Shown in pieces: positions 53,973 through 63,988 of a stretch of DNA of 64,000 nucleotides. The notes beneath the pieces are model-generated. The model made no database searches and had not been told where the DNA came from. It saw nothing but the letters and a program-made list of their open reading frames with translations. The stretch is taken from positions 3,247,501-3,311,500 of the forward strand of contig NZ_JAIWOT010000001.1 in assembly GCF_021295335.1 (NCBI RefSeq), read 5' to 3'. The translations under genes and the position numbers were made by a program. The first letter of the stretch is position 1. Each line of letters opens with the position of its first letter. The stretch is from Komagataeibacter sp. FNDCF1. Lineage in GTDB: Bacteria > Pseudomonadota > Alphaproteobacteria > Acetobacterales > Acetobacteraceae.

Positions 53973-54422
53973 ATGTGATGTCCTCCGAAAACTAACGGTT
54001 TCGAATTCAGGACGCCCGCCACTGCAACTTTCCGCCCGGGCAGGCTTTCTGAATGCAACCGGGAAAAAGCACGGGGCGCGCTTCTTTCCCGACCAGACAG
54101 GAAACCGGCTTCAGGCAGGCTGGAAAAGCAGGTAGTCCGTTTCATCCGAACATACTGAGGCTAGCACGCCCGTCTCCTGACATTTTAGTGTTCAGGATCA
54201 CGGAAACGTGAACATGTTGTCGTATAAGCAATGATCCAGATAACTTCGTAATGCAGATGTTTCCTGAAAATCTGTTGATATAGCTATAAAAATGACAAGA
54301 TGTGTCTCGCGGGCACAGGTAGGCCATTCACAATAGGTCGGCAGAAATATATTTTTATTATTCATAAATGGAATGAATTTTGAGTTACATTTCCGCCGAA
54401 CGGACAGCCGGACGGCGGAGAA
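53973..54422. other. Long AT-richer upstream region of adhAB
   Basis: About 450 bases with no gene I can support. It should contain the adhAB promoter and leader. The stretch 54200-54390 is clearly poorer in GC than its surroundings. I could not assign a promoter box with confidence. Confidence 0.5.
54392..54419 (-). terminator. Possible thpR terminator hairpin
   Basis: TCCGCCG (54392-54398) pairs with CGGCGGA (54413-54419), just past the thpR stop. No T-run follows on the minus strand, so it is weak. Confidence 0.35.
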
Positions 54423-54962
54423 TCAGGACGCCAGCGGGTAATGTTCCAGTGCCTCGTAAAAGGGGCCGTCAGCCTGGCGGATGGAGCGGAAAAGGGTAAA
54501 GTGCCCTACCATTTCAGCCTCCCGCATGGATGGAAGGCCAGCCAGCCAGCGCTGCCGCCGTGCGGGATCCGGATTCTGCAGCCGCCCCAGTGTGACATGC
54601 GGCACGAAGCGTCTCCCGCCCGGTGTCGGCATGGGCAGGGCACGGTTAAGGACCGAGCGGATGCGGTTGCGCAGGTGTACCAGGGCAGGATCCGGCGCGC
54701 AGCCGATCCAGAGCACGTCGGCGCCAGGGGTCTCGAACAGGCCGGGAGCCGTCAACCGTACCGGGGGAGGTGCCGCATGGATGGAGGCAAGCGCATGATG
54801 GATCTCCTCCAGCAGATGATACTGGCTGATTTCCCCAAGGAAGTGCAGCGTGAGGTGATAGGACTCCGGCGCGGTCCACTCCACGTCGGGCAGGCTGCCC
54901 CGCATTTCGCCAAGTGCATGGATGATGGCAGGCGGAAGTTCCAGACCAATGAAAAGACGCAT
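54423..54962 (-). CDS. thpR: 2'-5' RNA ligase / cyclic phosphodiesterase family protein
   Basis: A 179-aa 2H-phosphoesterase. The two catalytic HxT motifs are YHLTLHFLGE near 39-48 and FVPHVTLGRL near 123-132. It starts MRLFIGLELPPAI, the family's usual opening. E. coli ThpR opens 2',3'-cyclic phosphates in RNA ends; the role in cells is not well settled. ATG 54962 is fixed by this start; a longer frame to 55199 is non-conserved. It is divergent from the BI-1 family gene. Confidence 0.92.
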   Translation of the reverse strand: MRLFIGLELPPAIIHALGEMRGSLPDVEWTAPESYHLTLHFLGEISQYHLLEEIHHALASIHAAPPPVRLTAPGLFETPGADVLWIGCAPDPALVHLRNRIRSVLNRALPMPTPGGRRFVPHVTLGRLQNPDPARRQRWLAGLPSMREAEMVGHFTLFRSIRQADGPFYEALEHYPLAS

Positions 54963-55158
54963 GAAGATCCTGCCTGTAAAAGGGAGAAAGAGCATATGCC
55001 GGACTGACAGGTGTACAGTATATATAAGGAGATGTGCCCGCAGGGCATGTTGCCGTATTGTAATGCGTTGGACACGCTGCCGTGCTTGAACGTGTTCTAC
55101 CATGATCCCACATGCTGGGAGAGGCACGTCAGTCAAGGACGTGGAGGAAGGAAACACA

Positions 55159-55938
55159 ATGGCTTTTGGCCCTGATTCGCGGAGTTTCATCCGCCCCACC
55201 GCTGATAGCGCCGCGGGCTCTGTCGATATGGGCCTGCGGGCCTATATGCTGCGGGTCTATAACTGGATGGCATCGGGACTGGTCCTGACCGGGATTGTCG
55301 CGTACCTGATTGCCAATACCGGTCTGCAGGCGCTGTTCTACCAGCATGTGCCACTCCCCACGGGGGGGATGGCACTCAGACCGACCGCACTGTCCATGCT
55401 GGCGATGATCGCCCCGCTGGGCTTTGTCATGGTCATGTCGTTTGGCGTCAACAGGCTGTCCACCCAGGCGGTGCAGACCCTGTTCTGGCTGTTCTGTGGC
55501 GTCATGGGCGCCAGCATGTCCAACATCTTCCTGGTATTCACCGGCGTTTCGGTCACGCGGGTGTTCTTCATTACCGCTGCCACGTTCTGCACCATGTCGA
55601 TCTGGGGTTACACGACTCGTACGGATCTCAGCCGCTTCGGCTCGTTCCTGATGATGGGGCTGTTTGGGCTGATCATCGCGGGGGTGGTGAACATGTTCCT
55701 GCACAGCCCGGGTCTGTATTTTGTCTACAGCGCGGTTGGCGTGCTGCTGTTCGTTGGCCTGACCATGTTCGACACCCAGCGCATCAAGGCGACCTACCAG
55801 CAGTTTGCCTATTACGAAGGGGCGGACCAGGCGGCCAAGCGTTCCGTTTATGACGCGCTCAACCTGTACCTGAACTTCATCAACCTTTTCCAGTTCCTGC
55901 TGCAGTTCATGGGTGTGCGCAACAACAGCAACGACTGA
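55159..55938 (+). CDS. BI-1/YccA-family membrane protein
   Basis: A 259-aa protein of the Bax-inhibitor-1 family with seven membrane segments. Typical stretches are AYMLRVYNWMASGLVLTGIVAYLIA near 28-52 and the end of the family signature GLTMFDTQRIKATYQQF near 205-221. The C terminus IFLNLFQFLL-type pattern (LNFINLFQFLLQFMG) also fits. In bacteria these proteins influence membrane-protein turnover or calcium leak; the role here is unknown. ATG 55159 has GGAGGAAGG upstream; an in-frame ATG at 55102 does not. A terminator follows. Confidence 0.93.
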   Translation: MAFGPDSRSFIRPTADSAAGSVDMGLRAYMLRVYNWMASGLVLTGIVAYLIANTGLQALFYQHVPLPTGGMALRPTALSMLAMIAPLGFVMVMSFGVNRLSTQAVQTLFWLFCGVMGASMSNIFLVFTGVSVTRVFFITAATFCTMSIWGYTTRTDLSRFGSFLMMGLFGLIIAGVVNMFLHSPGLYFVYSAVGVLLFVGLTMFDTQRIKATYQQFAYYEGADQAAKRSVYDALNLYLNFINLFQFLLQFMGVRNNSND

Positions 55939-56000
55939 TATGGTCGTGTAGGAGTCCTGACATATCCAGACCGATGGGGTCTGGTATGAAGAATACGGGA

Positions 56001-56031
56001 AGGGCCGTCACGCAAGTGGCGGCCCTTTTTC
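56001..56031 (+). terminator. Terminator of the BI-1 family gene
   Basis: GGGCCGTCAC / GTGGCGGCCC with a GCAA loop (one mismatched pair), followed by five T (56026-56030). Confidence 0.9.
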
Positions 56032-56596
56032 GTGAAATGAGACCTTCAGCGTGCAGTTTGTTAAAAAAGATAAGACTTATTCATATATAGAAAATATTAA
56101 ATGACGAGAGTGTGAGGTGGATGTCACTTAGGCAACTCATTGTAAAATATGGCCTTTTTTAAATAAATTTTTGGAAATGAAATCTATTGAAATATTATGT
56201 GAAGGCTTGCCTCTGAGGCCATTCCGGTCGGATAACCCTTGAATAGAAAAACTATATGAAAGGGTATGCGGCACAGAACATGCGCTTCAGCACACAGGAT
56301 GGCATCGCGATTTATGGTCCGATCTGCCCTGATAGTAATGATTACGTAAGGTCTGGCGGGCCGTATTGATCAAGATCATGGTCAGCCGGTCGGCTACTAA
56401 CTCATGACGGATGCAAACCGAAAGCGAGCGTTTTTCGATTTCGGAAGTCGACTTAGGCGCGATGTCGCTGGGTGCCGGGGGAAAGCCGGATGCGTTTTTC
56501 CCGCCAAGCGTATAACGTGGCCGTTGTTGTCTAAGCCCGTGGATGAAGCGAGGATGTGAGCAAAACAGGGTGATGTCGAAACCAACGAGGCGTGAG
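56032..56596. other. AT-rich upstream region of the cyo operon
   Basis: About 565 bases without a gene I can support. The part 56050-56250 is strikingly AT-rich compared with the surrounding DNA, with several A and T runs. Near 56335-56345 there is a palindrome GTAATGATTAC, followed by an FNR-like box. It presumably holds the cyoABCD promoter and a long leader. Confidence 0.5.
56366..56379 (+). promoter_or_regulatory. Candidate FNR-type box upstream of cyoA
   Basis: TTGAT-CAAG-ATCAT matches the FNR consensus TTGATnnnnATCAA at 9 of 10 positions. It lies about 220 bases upstream of the cyoA start. FNR-type regulators exist in acetic acid bacteria, and oxygen control of a terminal oxidase would make sense. 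CRP-family relatives have similar boxes, so the regulator is not certain. Confidence 0.5.
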
Positions 56597-57523
56597 ATGA
56601 AGAAAAAAATCTTGCCAAGATTAACAAAGCTGATGAGTCTATCTTCAGCAGCGCTGTTAGCAGGCTGCACATGGGATACACTCGACCCCAAGGGCGTGAT
56701 CGGTGCTCAGGAAAAAAGCCTGATCCTGACCTCGACCTACGCGATGCTGCTGGTTGTCATACCGGTATGTATCCTGACGCTGCTGTTCGCATGGCAGTAC
56801 CGTCAGTCCAACACTTCGGCGGAATACCTGCCGAAATGGTCGCATTCCAACAAGATCGAGGTTGTCATCTGGGCCGTTCCCAGCCTGATCATCCTGTTCC
56901 TGGCGGTGCTGACCTATCAGACATGTCATTCGCTTGACCCGTACAAGCCGATTGAGGCTGATGCCAACGTCAAGCCCATTCATGTCGATGTTGTGGCACT
57001 GGACTGGAAGTGGCTCTTCATCTATCCGGATGAGGGGATCGCGACCGTCAACCAGATGGCCATGCCGGTGAATACGCCGGTTGATTTCCGGATCACCTCT
57101 GACTCCGTGATGAACTCGTTCTTCATCCCGCAGCTCGGTACGATGATCTACGCCATGGCCGGGATGCAGACACAGCTGCATCTGATCGCCAATGAAGCGG
57201 GTGATTTCCAGGGTGAATCCTCCAACTTCAGCGGCCGTGGCTTCTCCGACATGCGTTTCCGTGCGCTGGCAATGCCTGCGGACCAGTACAGCGCATGGGT
57301 AGAGAAGGTTAAGGCTTCTTCCGAGCAGCTGGACAGCGCAAGCTATCCGAAGCTGGCCGCGCCGAGCGAGGCCAACCCGGTTGAATACTTCTCGCATGTC
57401 GATGCGGGTCTCTTCGATGATATCGTTGCCAAGTACAACAACGGCATGGTCATGGATAAGAGCACCGGCAAGATGCTGCATGTGCAGCAGTCCGCGATGT
57501 CCGACATGAACATGAAGGAATAG
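56597..57523 (+). CDS. cyoA: Ubiquinol oxidase subunit II
   Basis: A 308-aa lipoprotein subunit of the ba3/bo3-type ubiquinol oxidase. The N terminus has a lipobox LLAGCTW with the lipid Cys near residue 24, two membrane helices ([40 protein letters not shown]) and a periplasmic cupredoxin-like domain. That domain lacks the Cys and His ligands for CuA, as expected for a quinol rather than cytochrome c oxidase; [26 protein letters not shown] and [20 protein letters not shown] are typical. ATG 56597 has GAGG 6 bases upstream and starts the signal. cyoB follows 5 bases later. Confidence 0.97.
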   Translation: MKKKILPRLTKLMSLSSAALLAGCTWDTLDPKGVIGAQEKSLILTSTYAMLLVVIPVCILTLLFAWQYRQSNTSAEYLPKWSHSNKIEVVIWAVPSLIILFLAVLTYQTCHSLDPYKPIEADANVKPIHVDVVALDWKWLFIYPDEGIATVNQMAMPVNTPVDFRITSDSVMNSFFIPQLGTMIYAMAGMQTQLHLIANEAGDFQGESSNFSGRGFSDMRFRALAMPADQYSAWVEKVKASSEQLDSASYPKLAAPSEANPVEYFSHVDAGLFDDIVAKYNNGMVMDKSTGKMLHVQQSAMSDMNMKE

Positions 57524-57528
57524 GACAG

Positions 57529-59523
57529 ATGTTTGGCAAATTGACTTTGTCGGCCATTCCTTATGATGTGCCGATCCTTGTTGGGACGTTCATCGGTGCG
57601 GCCATTGCTGGCCTCGCTGTTGTCGGTCTCATCACCTATTACGGTAAATGGGGCTACCTGTGGCGTGAATGGCTGACCTCGGTCGACCACAAGCGCATTG
57701 GTGTCATGTATATCGTTGTTGCCCTCGTGGCGCTGTTCCGTGGTTTTGCGGACGCGATCATGATGCGCTCCCAGCTCGCGCCGGCCTATGCCGGTAACCC
57801 CGGCTACCTGCCGCCGCACCATTATGACCAGATCTTCTCCGCCCACGGCACCATCATGATTTTCTTCATGGCCATGGCGTTCATGCAGGGTCTGATGAAC
57901 ATCGTGGTGCCGCTGCAGATCGGTGCGCGCGACGTGGCCTTCCCCTTCGTGAACACGCTGAGCTTCTGGATGACGACCATCAGCTTCCTGCTGGTCAACG
58001 TCTCGCTGTTCATCGGTGAGTTCTCGCAGTGCGGCTGGCTGGCCTATCCGCCCCTGTCCGAGCAGCAGTTCAGCCCCGGTGTCGGTGTTGACTACTATAT
58101 CTGGGCGGTTCAGCTGTCCGGTGTGGGCACGCTGCTGACGGGTGTGAACTTCTTCGCCACCATCGTTAAGATGCGTGCGCCTGGCATGACCTACATGCGT
58201 ATGCCGGTGTTCACCTGGACCATCTTCTGCACGACCGTGCTGATCATGGTTGCCTTCCCGATCCTGACGGTCGCCATGGGCCTGCTGGGTCTGGACCGTT
58301 ACCTGGGCATGCACTTCTTCACCAATGACGGCGGCGGCAACCAGATGCTCTATCTGAGCGTGATCTGGGGCTGGGGCCATCCGGAAGTGTACATCCTGGT
58401 CCTGCCTGCCTTCGGTGCCTTCTCCGAAATCACGCAGACCTTCTCCCGCAAGCCGCTGTTCGGCTACAAGACCATGGTCTACGCGACCGCTTCCATCATG
58501 GTCCTGTCGCTGGTGGTGTGGGTTCACCACTTCTTCACCATGGGTGCCGGCCCGAACGTGAATGCGTTCTTCGGTATCATGACGATGATCATCGCGGTTC
58601 CGACCGGGGTGAAGATCTTCAACTGGCTGTTCACGATGTACAAGGGGCGTATCGAATTCCACGCGACCATGTACTGGGTGATCGGCTTCATGATCACCTT
58701 CTCGATCGGTGGTATGACGGGCGTCATGCTGGCCATCCCGGCCTCTGACTTCGTTCTCCACAACTCGCTGTTCGTGATCGCCCACTTCCATAACGTGATC
58801 ATCGGTGGCGTGTACTTCGGTTACGTTGCTGCCATGAACTTCTGGTTCCCGAAGGCTTTCGGCTTCAAGCTGAACGAAACCTGGGGCAAGCGCGCGTTCT
58901 GGCTGTGGTTCGTTGGCTTCTACTTCGCCTTCGTTCCGCTGTATGTCCTTGGTTTCGAGGGCATGACCCGTCGTATGAACCACTACGACAACCCCGAATG
59001 GCACCCGTGGCTGCTGCTGGCTGAAGTTGGCGCCGTCATGATTGCTTGCGGTATCGTGTGCCAGCTGACCCAGCTGTATGTCTCGATCCGTGACCGTAAC
59101 CTGGCTGAAAACCTGGACCTGACGGGCGATCCCTGGAACGCACGTACGCTGGAATGGTCCACGTCTTCGCCCCCGCCGTTCTACAACTTTGCGATCCTGC
59201 CGGAAGTGCATGAGCTCGATGCTTTTGCTCACGACAAGGAAGCTGGTATCGACACCCGTCAGGCCGGTGGTAACTACCAGCCGATCCACATGCCCAAGAA
59301 TACGGCATGCGGTTTCCTGATCGGTGCCTTCAGCTTCGTGCTTGGCTTCGGTGCGATCTGGTACATCTGGTGGCTGGCGGCCGTCGGTCTGATCGGTGTC
59401 ATCGCTACGGTGATCGCCCGCTCGTCCGACAATGACGTCGACTACTATGTGCCGGTGTCCGAGGTGGTTCGCATTGAGCAGGAGCACACCCATAAACTTA
59501 TGGCAGCACAGGCAGCGGAATAA
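57529..59523 (+). CDS. cyoB: Ubiquinol oxidase subunit I
   Basis: A 664-aa catalytic subunit that reduces oxygen to water and pumps protons. All ligands match E. coli CyoB numbering: low-spin heme His106 and His421, CuB His284 with cross-linked Tyr288 in WGHPEVY, His333-His334 in WVHHFFTMG, and the high-spin heme His419 in [11 protein letters not shown]. Fifteen membrane helices fit the family. Codon choice is strongly biased, as in other highly expressed genes. The stop overlaps the cyoC start (TAATG). Compare the CtaD homologue at 858, where the same centre is lost. Confidence 0.99.
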   Translation: MFGKLTLSAIPYDVPILVGTFIGAAIAGLAVVGLITYYGKWGYLWREWLTSVDHKRIGVMYIVVALVALFRGFADAIMMRSQLAPAYAGNPGYLPPHHYDQIFSAHGTIMIFFMAMAFMQGLMNIVVPLQIGARDVAFPFVNTLSFWMTTISFLLVNVSLFIGEFSQCGWLAYPPLSEQQFSPGVGVDYYIWAVQLSGVGTLLTGVNFFATIVKMRAPGMTYMRMPVFTWTIFCTTVLIMVAFPILTVAMGLLGLDRYLGMHFFTNDGGGNQMLYLSVIWGWGHPEVYILVLPAFGAFSEITQTFSRKPLFGYKTMVYATASIMVLSLVVWVHHFFTMGAGPNVNAFFGIMTMIIAVPTGVKIFNWLFTMYKGRIEFHATMYWVIGFMITFSIGGMTGVMLAIPASDFVLHNSLFVIAHFHNVIIGGVYFGYVAAMNFWFPKAFGFKLNETWGKRAFWLWFVGFYFAFVPLYVLGFEGMTRRMNHYDNPEWHPWLLLAEVGAVMIACGIVCQLTQLYVSIRDRNLAENLDLTGDPWNARTLEWSTSSPPPFYNFAILPEVHELDAFAHDKEAGIDTRQAGGNYQPIHMPKNTACGFLIGAFSFVLGFGAIWYIWWLAAVGLIGVIATVIARSSDNDVDYYVPVSEVVRIEQEHTHKLMAAQAAE

Positions 59524-60128
59524 TGGCGCAAAACATGACTGCTGATGCAGGCCATGCCCATGATGAACACCACGAATCTCCCGTGGTGTTCGGGTTCTGG
59601 CTGTATCTGATGACGGACTGCATCATCTTCGGTACACTGTTTGCAGTGTTCGCGGTGCTGCGTGACCAGTTTGCCGGCGGTCCGACCGGCCACGAAGTGT
59701 TCGAACTTTCGGGTGTTGGCATTGAAACGGCAATCCTGCTGTTCAGCTCCATCACCTACGGTTTCGGCATGATTGCTGCCCACGAGAACAAGGTCAGCAC
59801 CATGCGGACCTGGCTCGGGGTGACCTTCCTGCTGGGCCTGGGCTTCCTGTTCATGGAAATCCGTGAGTTCTCGCACATGATTGCCGAAGGCAACGGCCCG
59901 GATCGCAGCGCGTTCCTGTCGTCGTTCTTCACGCTGGTTGGCACGCATGGTCTGCATGTCACCTGCGGCCTGCTGTGGATGGCGGTCCTGCTGTTCCAGA
60001 CGGCTGGCAAGACCGAGCTGAACGAGCGCATGATGGGCAAGCTGACCTGCCTCAGCCTGTTCTGGCACTTTCTGGACATTGTCTGGATCTGTGTCTTCTC
60101 CTTTGTCTATCTGATGAGTGTGATCTGA
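59523..60128 (+). CDS. cyoC: Ubiquinol oxidase subunit III
   Basis: A 201-aa membrane subunit with five helices. Characteristic are VVFGFWLYLMTDCIIFGTLFA near 21-40, SSITYGFGMIAAHENKV, and the end THGLHVTCGLLWMAVLLFQ. Both boundaries overlap the neighbours by one base (TAATG with cyoB, TGATG with cyoD), so translation is coupled. Confidence 0.97.
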   Translation: MAQNMTADAGHAHDEHHESPVVFGFWLYLMTDCIIFGTLFAVFAVLRDQFAGGPTGHEVFELSGVGIETAILLFSSITYGFGMIAAHENKVSTMRTWLGVTFLLGLGFLFMEIREFSHMIAEGNGPDRSAFLSSFFTLVGTHGLHVTCGLLWMAVLLFQTAGKTELNERMMGKLTCLSLFWHFLDIVWICVFSFVYLMSVI

Positions 60129-60457
60129 TGGGAGACCATATTTCTTCCTCGGGAGAGAGCCACGGGAGCGTAGGGTCTTACCTTACCGGGTTCGTACTTG
60201 CTGTTATCCTCACGGTTGCAGCATTCGGTCTGGTGATGTCGCATGCGATGTCACCCTCCGCCACGGGCGGGGCGATTGCCCTGCTGGCGGTTGTCCAGAT
60301 CGTTGTTCACCTGATCTACTTCCTGCACATGAACGGTTCGTCCGAGCAGCGCTGGAATGTCATGGCATTTGTCTTCACGGTGCTGTCGGTTCTGGTCCTT
60401 GTGGCCGGCACGATGTTCATCATGCATGACACGTCCATCAACATGATGTCGCGCTAA
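60128..60457 (+). CDS. cyoD: Ubiquinol oxidase subunit IV
   Basis: A 109-aa small subunit with three membrane segments, starting SYLTGFVLAVILTVAAFGLVM near 17-37 and with VHLIYFLHMNGSSEQRWNVMAF near 59-80. It is thought to help assemble the CuB site. It closes the operon: no cyoE (heme O synthase) follows, only a terminator and the convergent fdxA gene. Confidence 0.96.
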   Translation: MGDHISSSGESHGSVGSYLTGFVLAVILTVAAFGLVMSHAMSPSATGGAIALLAVVQIVVHLIYFLHMNGSSEQRWNVMAFVFTVLSVLVLVAGTMFIMHDTSINMMSR

Positions 60458-60511
60458 GCGGTATCATGTCGGGGTTCGGGAGCAGGTGACTGCCCCCGGG
60501 CCGGACAGCAT

Positions 60512-60550
60512 AAAAAAAGACCGGCACGGGATACCGTGCCGGTCTTTTTT
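60512..60550. terminator. Terminator between cyoD and fdxA
   Basis: A stem of about 14 bp (AAAGACCGGCACGG / CCGTGCCGGTCTTT) with a GATA loop, with A on the left and T on the right, so it can work for both convergent genes. Confidence 0.93.
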
Positions 60551-60584
60551 ATTGGGGAAAGTGATCCCGCGGCCACGGCCGGGA

Positions 60585-60917
60585 TCAGCCTTTCTGCGGT
60601 TCGGGAGAGAGAAGCTCCTTCTTGTTGGGCTTGTCTTTCCATTCCTCGGCATCGGCCGGGGCATCGAGCTTGCGCGTGATGTTGGGCCACACGGCGGCGT
60701 ATTTGGCATTCAGTTCGGCCCAGGGGGTGGCGCGATCGTCGCTATCGGGGAAGATGGCCTCAGCCGGGCATTCGGGTTCGCACACACCACAGTCGATGCA
60801 TTCATCCGGATTGATTACGAGAAAGTTCTCACCCGCGTAGAAGCAGTCAACCGGACAGACTTCGACACAATCCGTGAATTTGCAGCGAATGCAGTTTTCG
60901 GTGACCACATAGGTCAT
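60585..60917 (-). CDS. fdxA: Seven-iron ferredoxin FdxA
   Basis: A 110-aa ferredoxin with one 3Fe-4S and one 4Fe-4S cluster. The first cysteine set is [19 protein letters not shown] (residues 7-25), the second [18 protein letters not shown] near 38-55. The C terminus has the extended charged tail usual for this type ([17 protein letters not shown]). Alphaproteobacteria keep it next to an S4 protein and a Suv3-like helicase, as here. The redox partner is not known. Confidence 0.97.
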   Translation of the reverse strand: MTYVVTENCIRCKFTDCVEVCPVDCFYAGENFLVINPDECIDCGVCEPECPAEAIFPDSDDRATPWAELNAKYAAVWPNITRKLDAPADAEEWKDKPNKKELLSPEPQKG

Positions 60918-61106
60918 CGCCTATCTCCGATCATTATTTGTTCGGCCTGCGGCAATAGGCCCGGCCATTGAAAGGGATGAGGCGCCACGCGGGGCATGAC
61001 CTCATCGGGAATGGCGGAAGATATGAGAGTGTTTTCCTGTCGTGGCAAGCCCAAGACGGCGGGTAATGCATAATCAGGGCCAGCATGGGCGGCAGTGCCA
61101 CAATAT

Positions 61107-61406
61107 TCAGACAGTTTCCGGAACAATTTCATACAGAAGTTGTGCAAGCGGCGCGGATTGCCGCCGTTCGGCACAGGCCCTGACATGTATCACGATGACC
61201 GTCTTCCTGTCTGGCGCGGGCAGGGTCAGGATATCCCCGATATGGACCTGGGCATGGGCCTTGGTCACGCGCTGGCGGTTTATGCGGACCTGCCCGCCTG
61301 TTGCCAGTTGCGCGCAGGCAGAGCGGCTCCGGCCAAAACGGGCATGGAGCAGCCACAGGTCCAGCCGCTGGACAGTTATGGTCGGGGGGGATTGGGGCTG
61401 TTTCAT
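61107..61406 (-). CDS. S4-domain RNA-binding protein (Hsp15-like)
   Basis: A 99-aa protein whose core is an S4 RNA-binding domain (QRLDLWLLHARFGRSRSACAQL near 13-34, then GGQVRINRQRVTKAHAQVHIGDIL). It resembles the heat-shock protein Hsp15 (HslR), which rescues stalled 50S subunits. It starts 5 bases after the helicase stop, so the two genes are probably co-transcribed; fdxA follows after about 190 bases. Confidence 0.87.
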   Translation of the reverse strand: MKQPQSPPTITVQRLDLWLLHARFGRSRSACAQLATGGQVRINRQRVTKAHAQVHIGDILTLPAPDRKTVIVIHVRACAERRQSAPLAQLLYEIVPETV

Positions 61407-61411
61407 GGCGG

Positions 61412-63988
61412 TCAGGAACGGTTGAAAAGGGTGGCAAGGGCGGCAAAAGGGCTGTCGGGCCGGGTGGAACGGCGGCCCGGTGCGGGCTGCTGCGGCTTTC
61501 CGGCCCTGCGGGGGGGCGTGCGGGGTGTTTTTCCTTTCCTGCCATTCTCGTCCCTTGGCTGGAACCGGATCATGAGTGGCGCGGGCGGCCCGTAACTGTC
61601 AGCCGCCATGGGGCGGGGATGATGGACCCGCAGGTCCAGCCCCTTCATTACGGCAGGGAGCATTTCACGCCGTACGCCCAGGCGGGAGGCGAGGAGAGGG
61701 GGGAGTGGCACGGGCGCATGCCGGGTCATCCGCGCCAGTTCAAGAACGAATTTTTCCGCTATATCCAGCCTGATCCGCACCGGCCCCGCATCCAGCCAGC
61801 CCATCCGGTCCATGAAGGCGGCAGGCAGCGCATCGGGTGCAAGGGTCACGCGGCCCATGGCGGGCAGGGGCGGACAGGGCATGTCCAGGCTGATCGCCAC
61901 AAGCCACCCGCGCAGTTGCATCGGGCGTTCCTTCAGGATTGCGGGCATGAACATGCTGTAATGCCCGACCCGTATGCCAAGCTGGCGCAGGCGGTGGAGC
62001 ATGTCCGGGCGGGGGCGTTCGCCACGGTGCAGGGGGGCGATGCCCGCGCCCTCCAGCAGGCGGTGCACGATACCGCGCAGTTCCGGCGTGCCGGCCACCG
62101 CCGCCTGCACGGCGAACAGGGGCGCAAGATGCGTGCGCACTACCTGTCCGATCCACGACTGGAGGCGATCACGGATGCGCTCGCGCTGCGCATTGTCCAG
62201 CAGCGGGTTGTCAAGCACCTGCGGGCGGGGGGAAAGGACATCCCCGCCGGGGCGCATGCGGGCGATGGGCATGCCCTGCCACAGCACATGCGTCCCGTCG
62301 GCGGAGAAGACGAACTGCTGGTCATCATCACCCACCAGCAGGGCGACACGACGCGGAATTTCGCTGCGCACCGCCCGGCGGGCCGCGCGCATGAGCAGGC
62401 GGCCATCCTCGGCGTCCGTGTGTTCGCCCGCGATCAGGTCCAGTCCGGCAATGCGACCGACCTCATGCCCTTCCACCACCACGTTGCCCTGTGCGGTCAC
62501 GGCGGAGAGCAGGCTGTCGTGCCCCCCTTCATCCAGCCGGCGGATCAGGGTCGTGGCGCGGCGGTCGACAAAGCGGGCAGTCAGCTGTTCGTGCAGCACA
62601 TCGGACAGACGGTTCTCCGCCTCCCGCGTGCGGGCCTGCCAGTGCGCGGCATTGGTGATCCAGCTGGTCCGGGCCGCGATATAGCTGCACACCCTTATGC
62701 CCGCCAGCCGCTGCATCAGGCTGTCTATGGTGCCTTCCGTCTGGAAGAAATGGGTGATCTGGTTTTCCATCCACGCCGCCGGGATACGCCCATCGGTAAT
62801 GAGATGGGTGAAGATGCGGCCGCACAGGCGGATATGGCTGTCATCACCCAGCTTGCGGAAATCGGGGATCTGGCAGCTTTCCCACAACAGCCGTGTGGCG
62901 GCGCGGGAATGGACCAGCGGGCGGATATCGCTGTTCGCCGCCAGTGCCGACAGGGTCAGCACGTCGCTTGCCTCATGCCCCGCCACCAGTTCCGGCCGGG
63001 GCGACGCACGGTTGAGGCTGGCCAGCAAGGTGGCGGGGGAGGAAAAGTCAAGCGCGCTGTTCCGCCATGCCAGGCGGGTCAGCGGGTCGAAACGGTGTTC
63101 CTCCACCGCTTCGGCCAGTTCCTCGTGCAGCGGGGGACAGGTACCGGTGGTGCCAAACGTGCCATCGCGCAGGCCACGCCCGGCGCGGCCCGCCACCTGC
63201 GCGATTTCCCCCGCATTGAGCGGGCGCACCCGCGTGCCATCGAATTTGGACAGGCTGGCAAAGGCCACATGGTTCACATCCATGTTCAGCCCCATGCCGA
63301 TTGCATCGGTCGCGACCAGATAGTCGACTTCCTTTTCCTGGTACAGCGCCACCTGCGCATTGCGCGTGCGCGGTGAAAGCTGGCCCATGACAATGGCGCA
63401 TCCGCCCCGCCTGCGGCGCAGCAGTTCGGCAATGGCGTAAACTTCGCTGGCGGAAAAGGCGACAATGGCCGAACGCGGGGGCAGGCGTGTCAGCTTGTGG
63501 CTTCCCGCATGGGTCAGTTGCGACAGGCGGGGCCGGTGCTCGATCTCGATGCCCGGCACCAGCCTGCGGATCAGGTTGCGGATGGTGTCGGCGCCCAGGA
63601 ACATGGTCTCCGCCGTGCCGCGGGCATGGAGCAGCCGGTCGGTAAAGATGTGCCCCCGGTCCGGGTCGGCGCAGAGCTGGATCTCGTCCACCGCCACGAA
63701 TTCCACCCGCCGGTCCAGCGGCATCGCTTCCACCGTGCACGAAAACCATCGTGCATTGGGCGGGATGATCTTTTCCTCGCCCGTTATCAGGGCCACGGCC
63801 TGCGCGCCCTTGCGGGCCACCATGCGGTCATAGTTCTCGCGCGCAAGCAGCCGGAGCGGGAAACCGATGATGCCGGAGCCATGCGAGAGCAGCCGTTCCA
63901 TGGCCAGATGGGTCTTGCCGGTATTGGTCGGGCCGAGCACGGCCCGCACCACCCTGTCGGAATGGGAGCCGGAACCCTGTCCGGCCAC
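61412..63988 (-). CDS. Suv3-like ATP-dependent RNA/DNA helicase, near window edge
   Basis: 858 aa from a GTG at 63988; no stop lies upstream before the window edge, so the true start could be a few codons further out. Motif I is GPTNTGKTHLA near 19-29, motif II is VDEIQLCADPDRGH near 98-111 (DEIQ instead of DEAD, as in Suv3), and motif VI is QVAGRAGRGLRDG near 270. FATDAIGMG-type motif V reads VATDAIGMGLNMDVNHV. The C-terminal half is lineage-specific. These proteins are the bacterial cousins of the mitochondrial degradosome helicase. It heads the helicase-S4-fdxA group. Confidence 0.88.
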   Translation of the reverse strand: MAGQGSGSHSDRVVRAVLGPTNTGKTHLAMERLLSHGSGIIGFPLRLLARENYDRMVARKGAQAVALITGEEKIIPPNARWFSCTVEAMPLDRRVEFVAVDEIQLCADPDRGHIFTDRLLHARGTAETMFLGADTIRNLIRRLVPGIEIEHRPRLSQLTHAGSHKLTRLPPRSAIVAFSASEVYAIAELLRRRRGGCAIVMGQLSPRTRNAQVALYQEKEVDYLVATDAIGMGLNMDVNHVAFASLSKFDGTRVRPLNAGEIAQVAGRAGRGLRDGTFGTTGTCPPLHEELAEAVEEHRFDPLTRLAWRNSALDFSSPATLLASLNRASPRPELVAGHEASDVLTLSALAANSDIRPLVHSRAATRLLWESCQIPDFRKLGDDSHIRLCGRIFTHLITDGRIPAAWMENQITHFFQTEGTIDSLMQRLAGIRVCSYIAARTSWITNAAHWQARTREAENRLSDVLHEQLTARFVDRRATTLIRRLDEGGHDSLLSAVTAQGNVVVEGHEVGRIAGLDLIAGEHTDAEDGRLLMRAARRAVRSEIPRRVALLVGDDDQQFVFSADGTHVLWQGMPIARMRPGGDVLSPRPQVLDNPLLDNAQRERIRDRLQSWIGQVVRTHLAPLFAVQAAVAGTPELRGIVHRLLEGAGIAPLHRGERPRPDMLHRLRQLGIRVGHYSMFMPAILKERPMQLRGWLVAISLDMPCPPLPAMGRVTLAPDALPAAFMDRMGWLDAGPVRIRLDIAEKFVLELARMTRHAPVPLPPLLASRLGVRREMLPAVMKGLDLRVHHPRPMAADSYGPPAPLMIRFQPRDENGRKGKTPRTPPRRAGKPQQPAPGRRSTRPDSPFAALATLFNRS

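Noticed and set aside
51726..53978. 750-aa plus-strand open frame opposite adhA
   Set aside because: Mirror of the adhA coding strand; no ribosome site and no recognisable domain.
57343..59493. 716-aa minus-strand open frame opposite cyoB
   Set aside because: A His/Asp/Glu-rich shadow frame; cyoB on the other strand has every catalytic residue.
61301..63376. 691-aa plus-strand open frame opposite the Suv3-like helicase
   Set aside because: Antisense shadow; the helicase frame carries all expected motifs.
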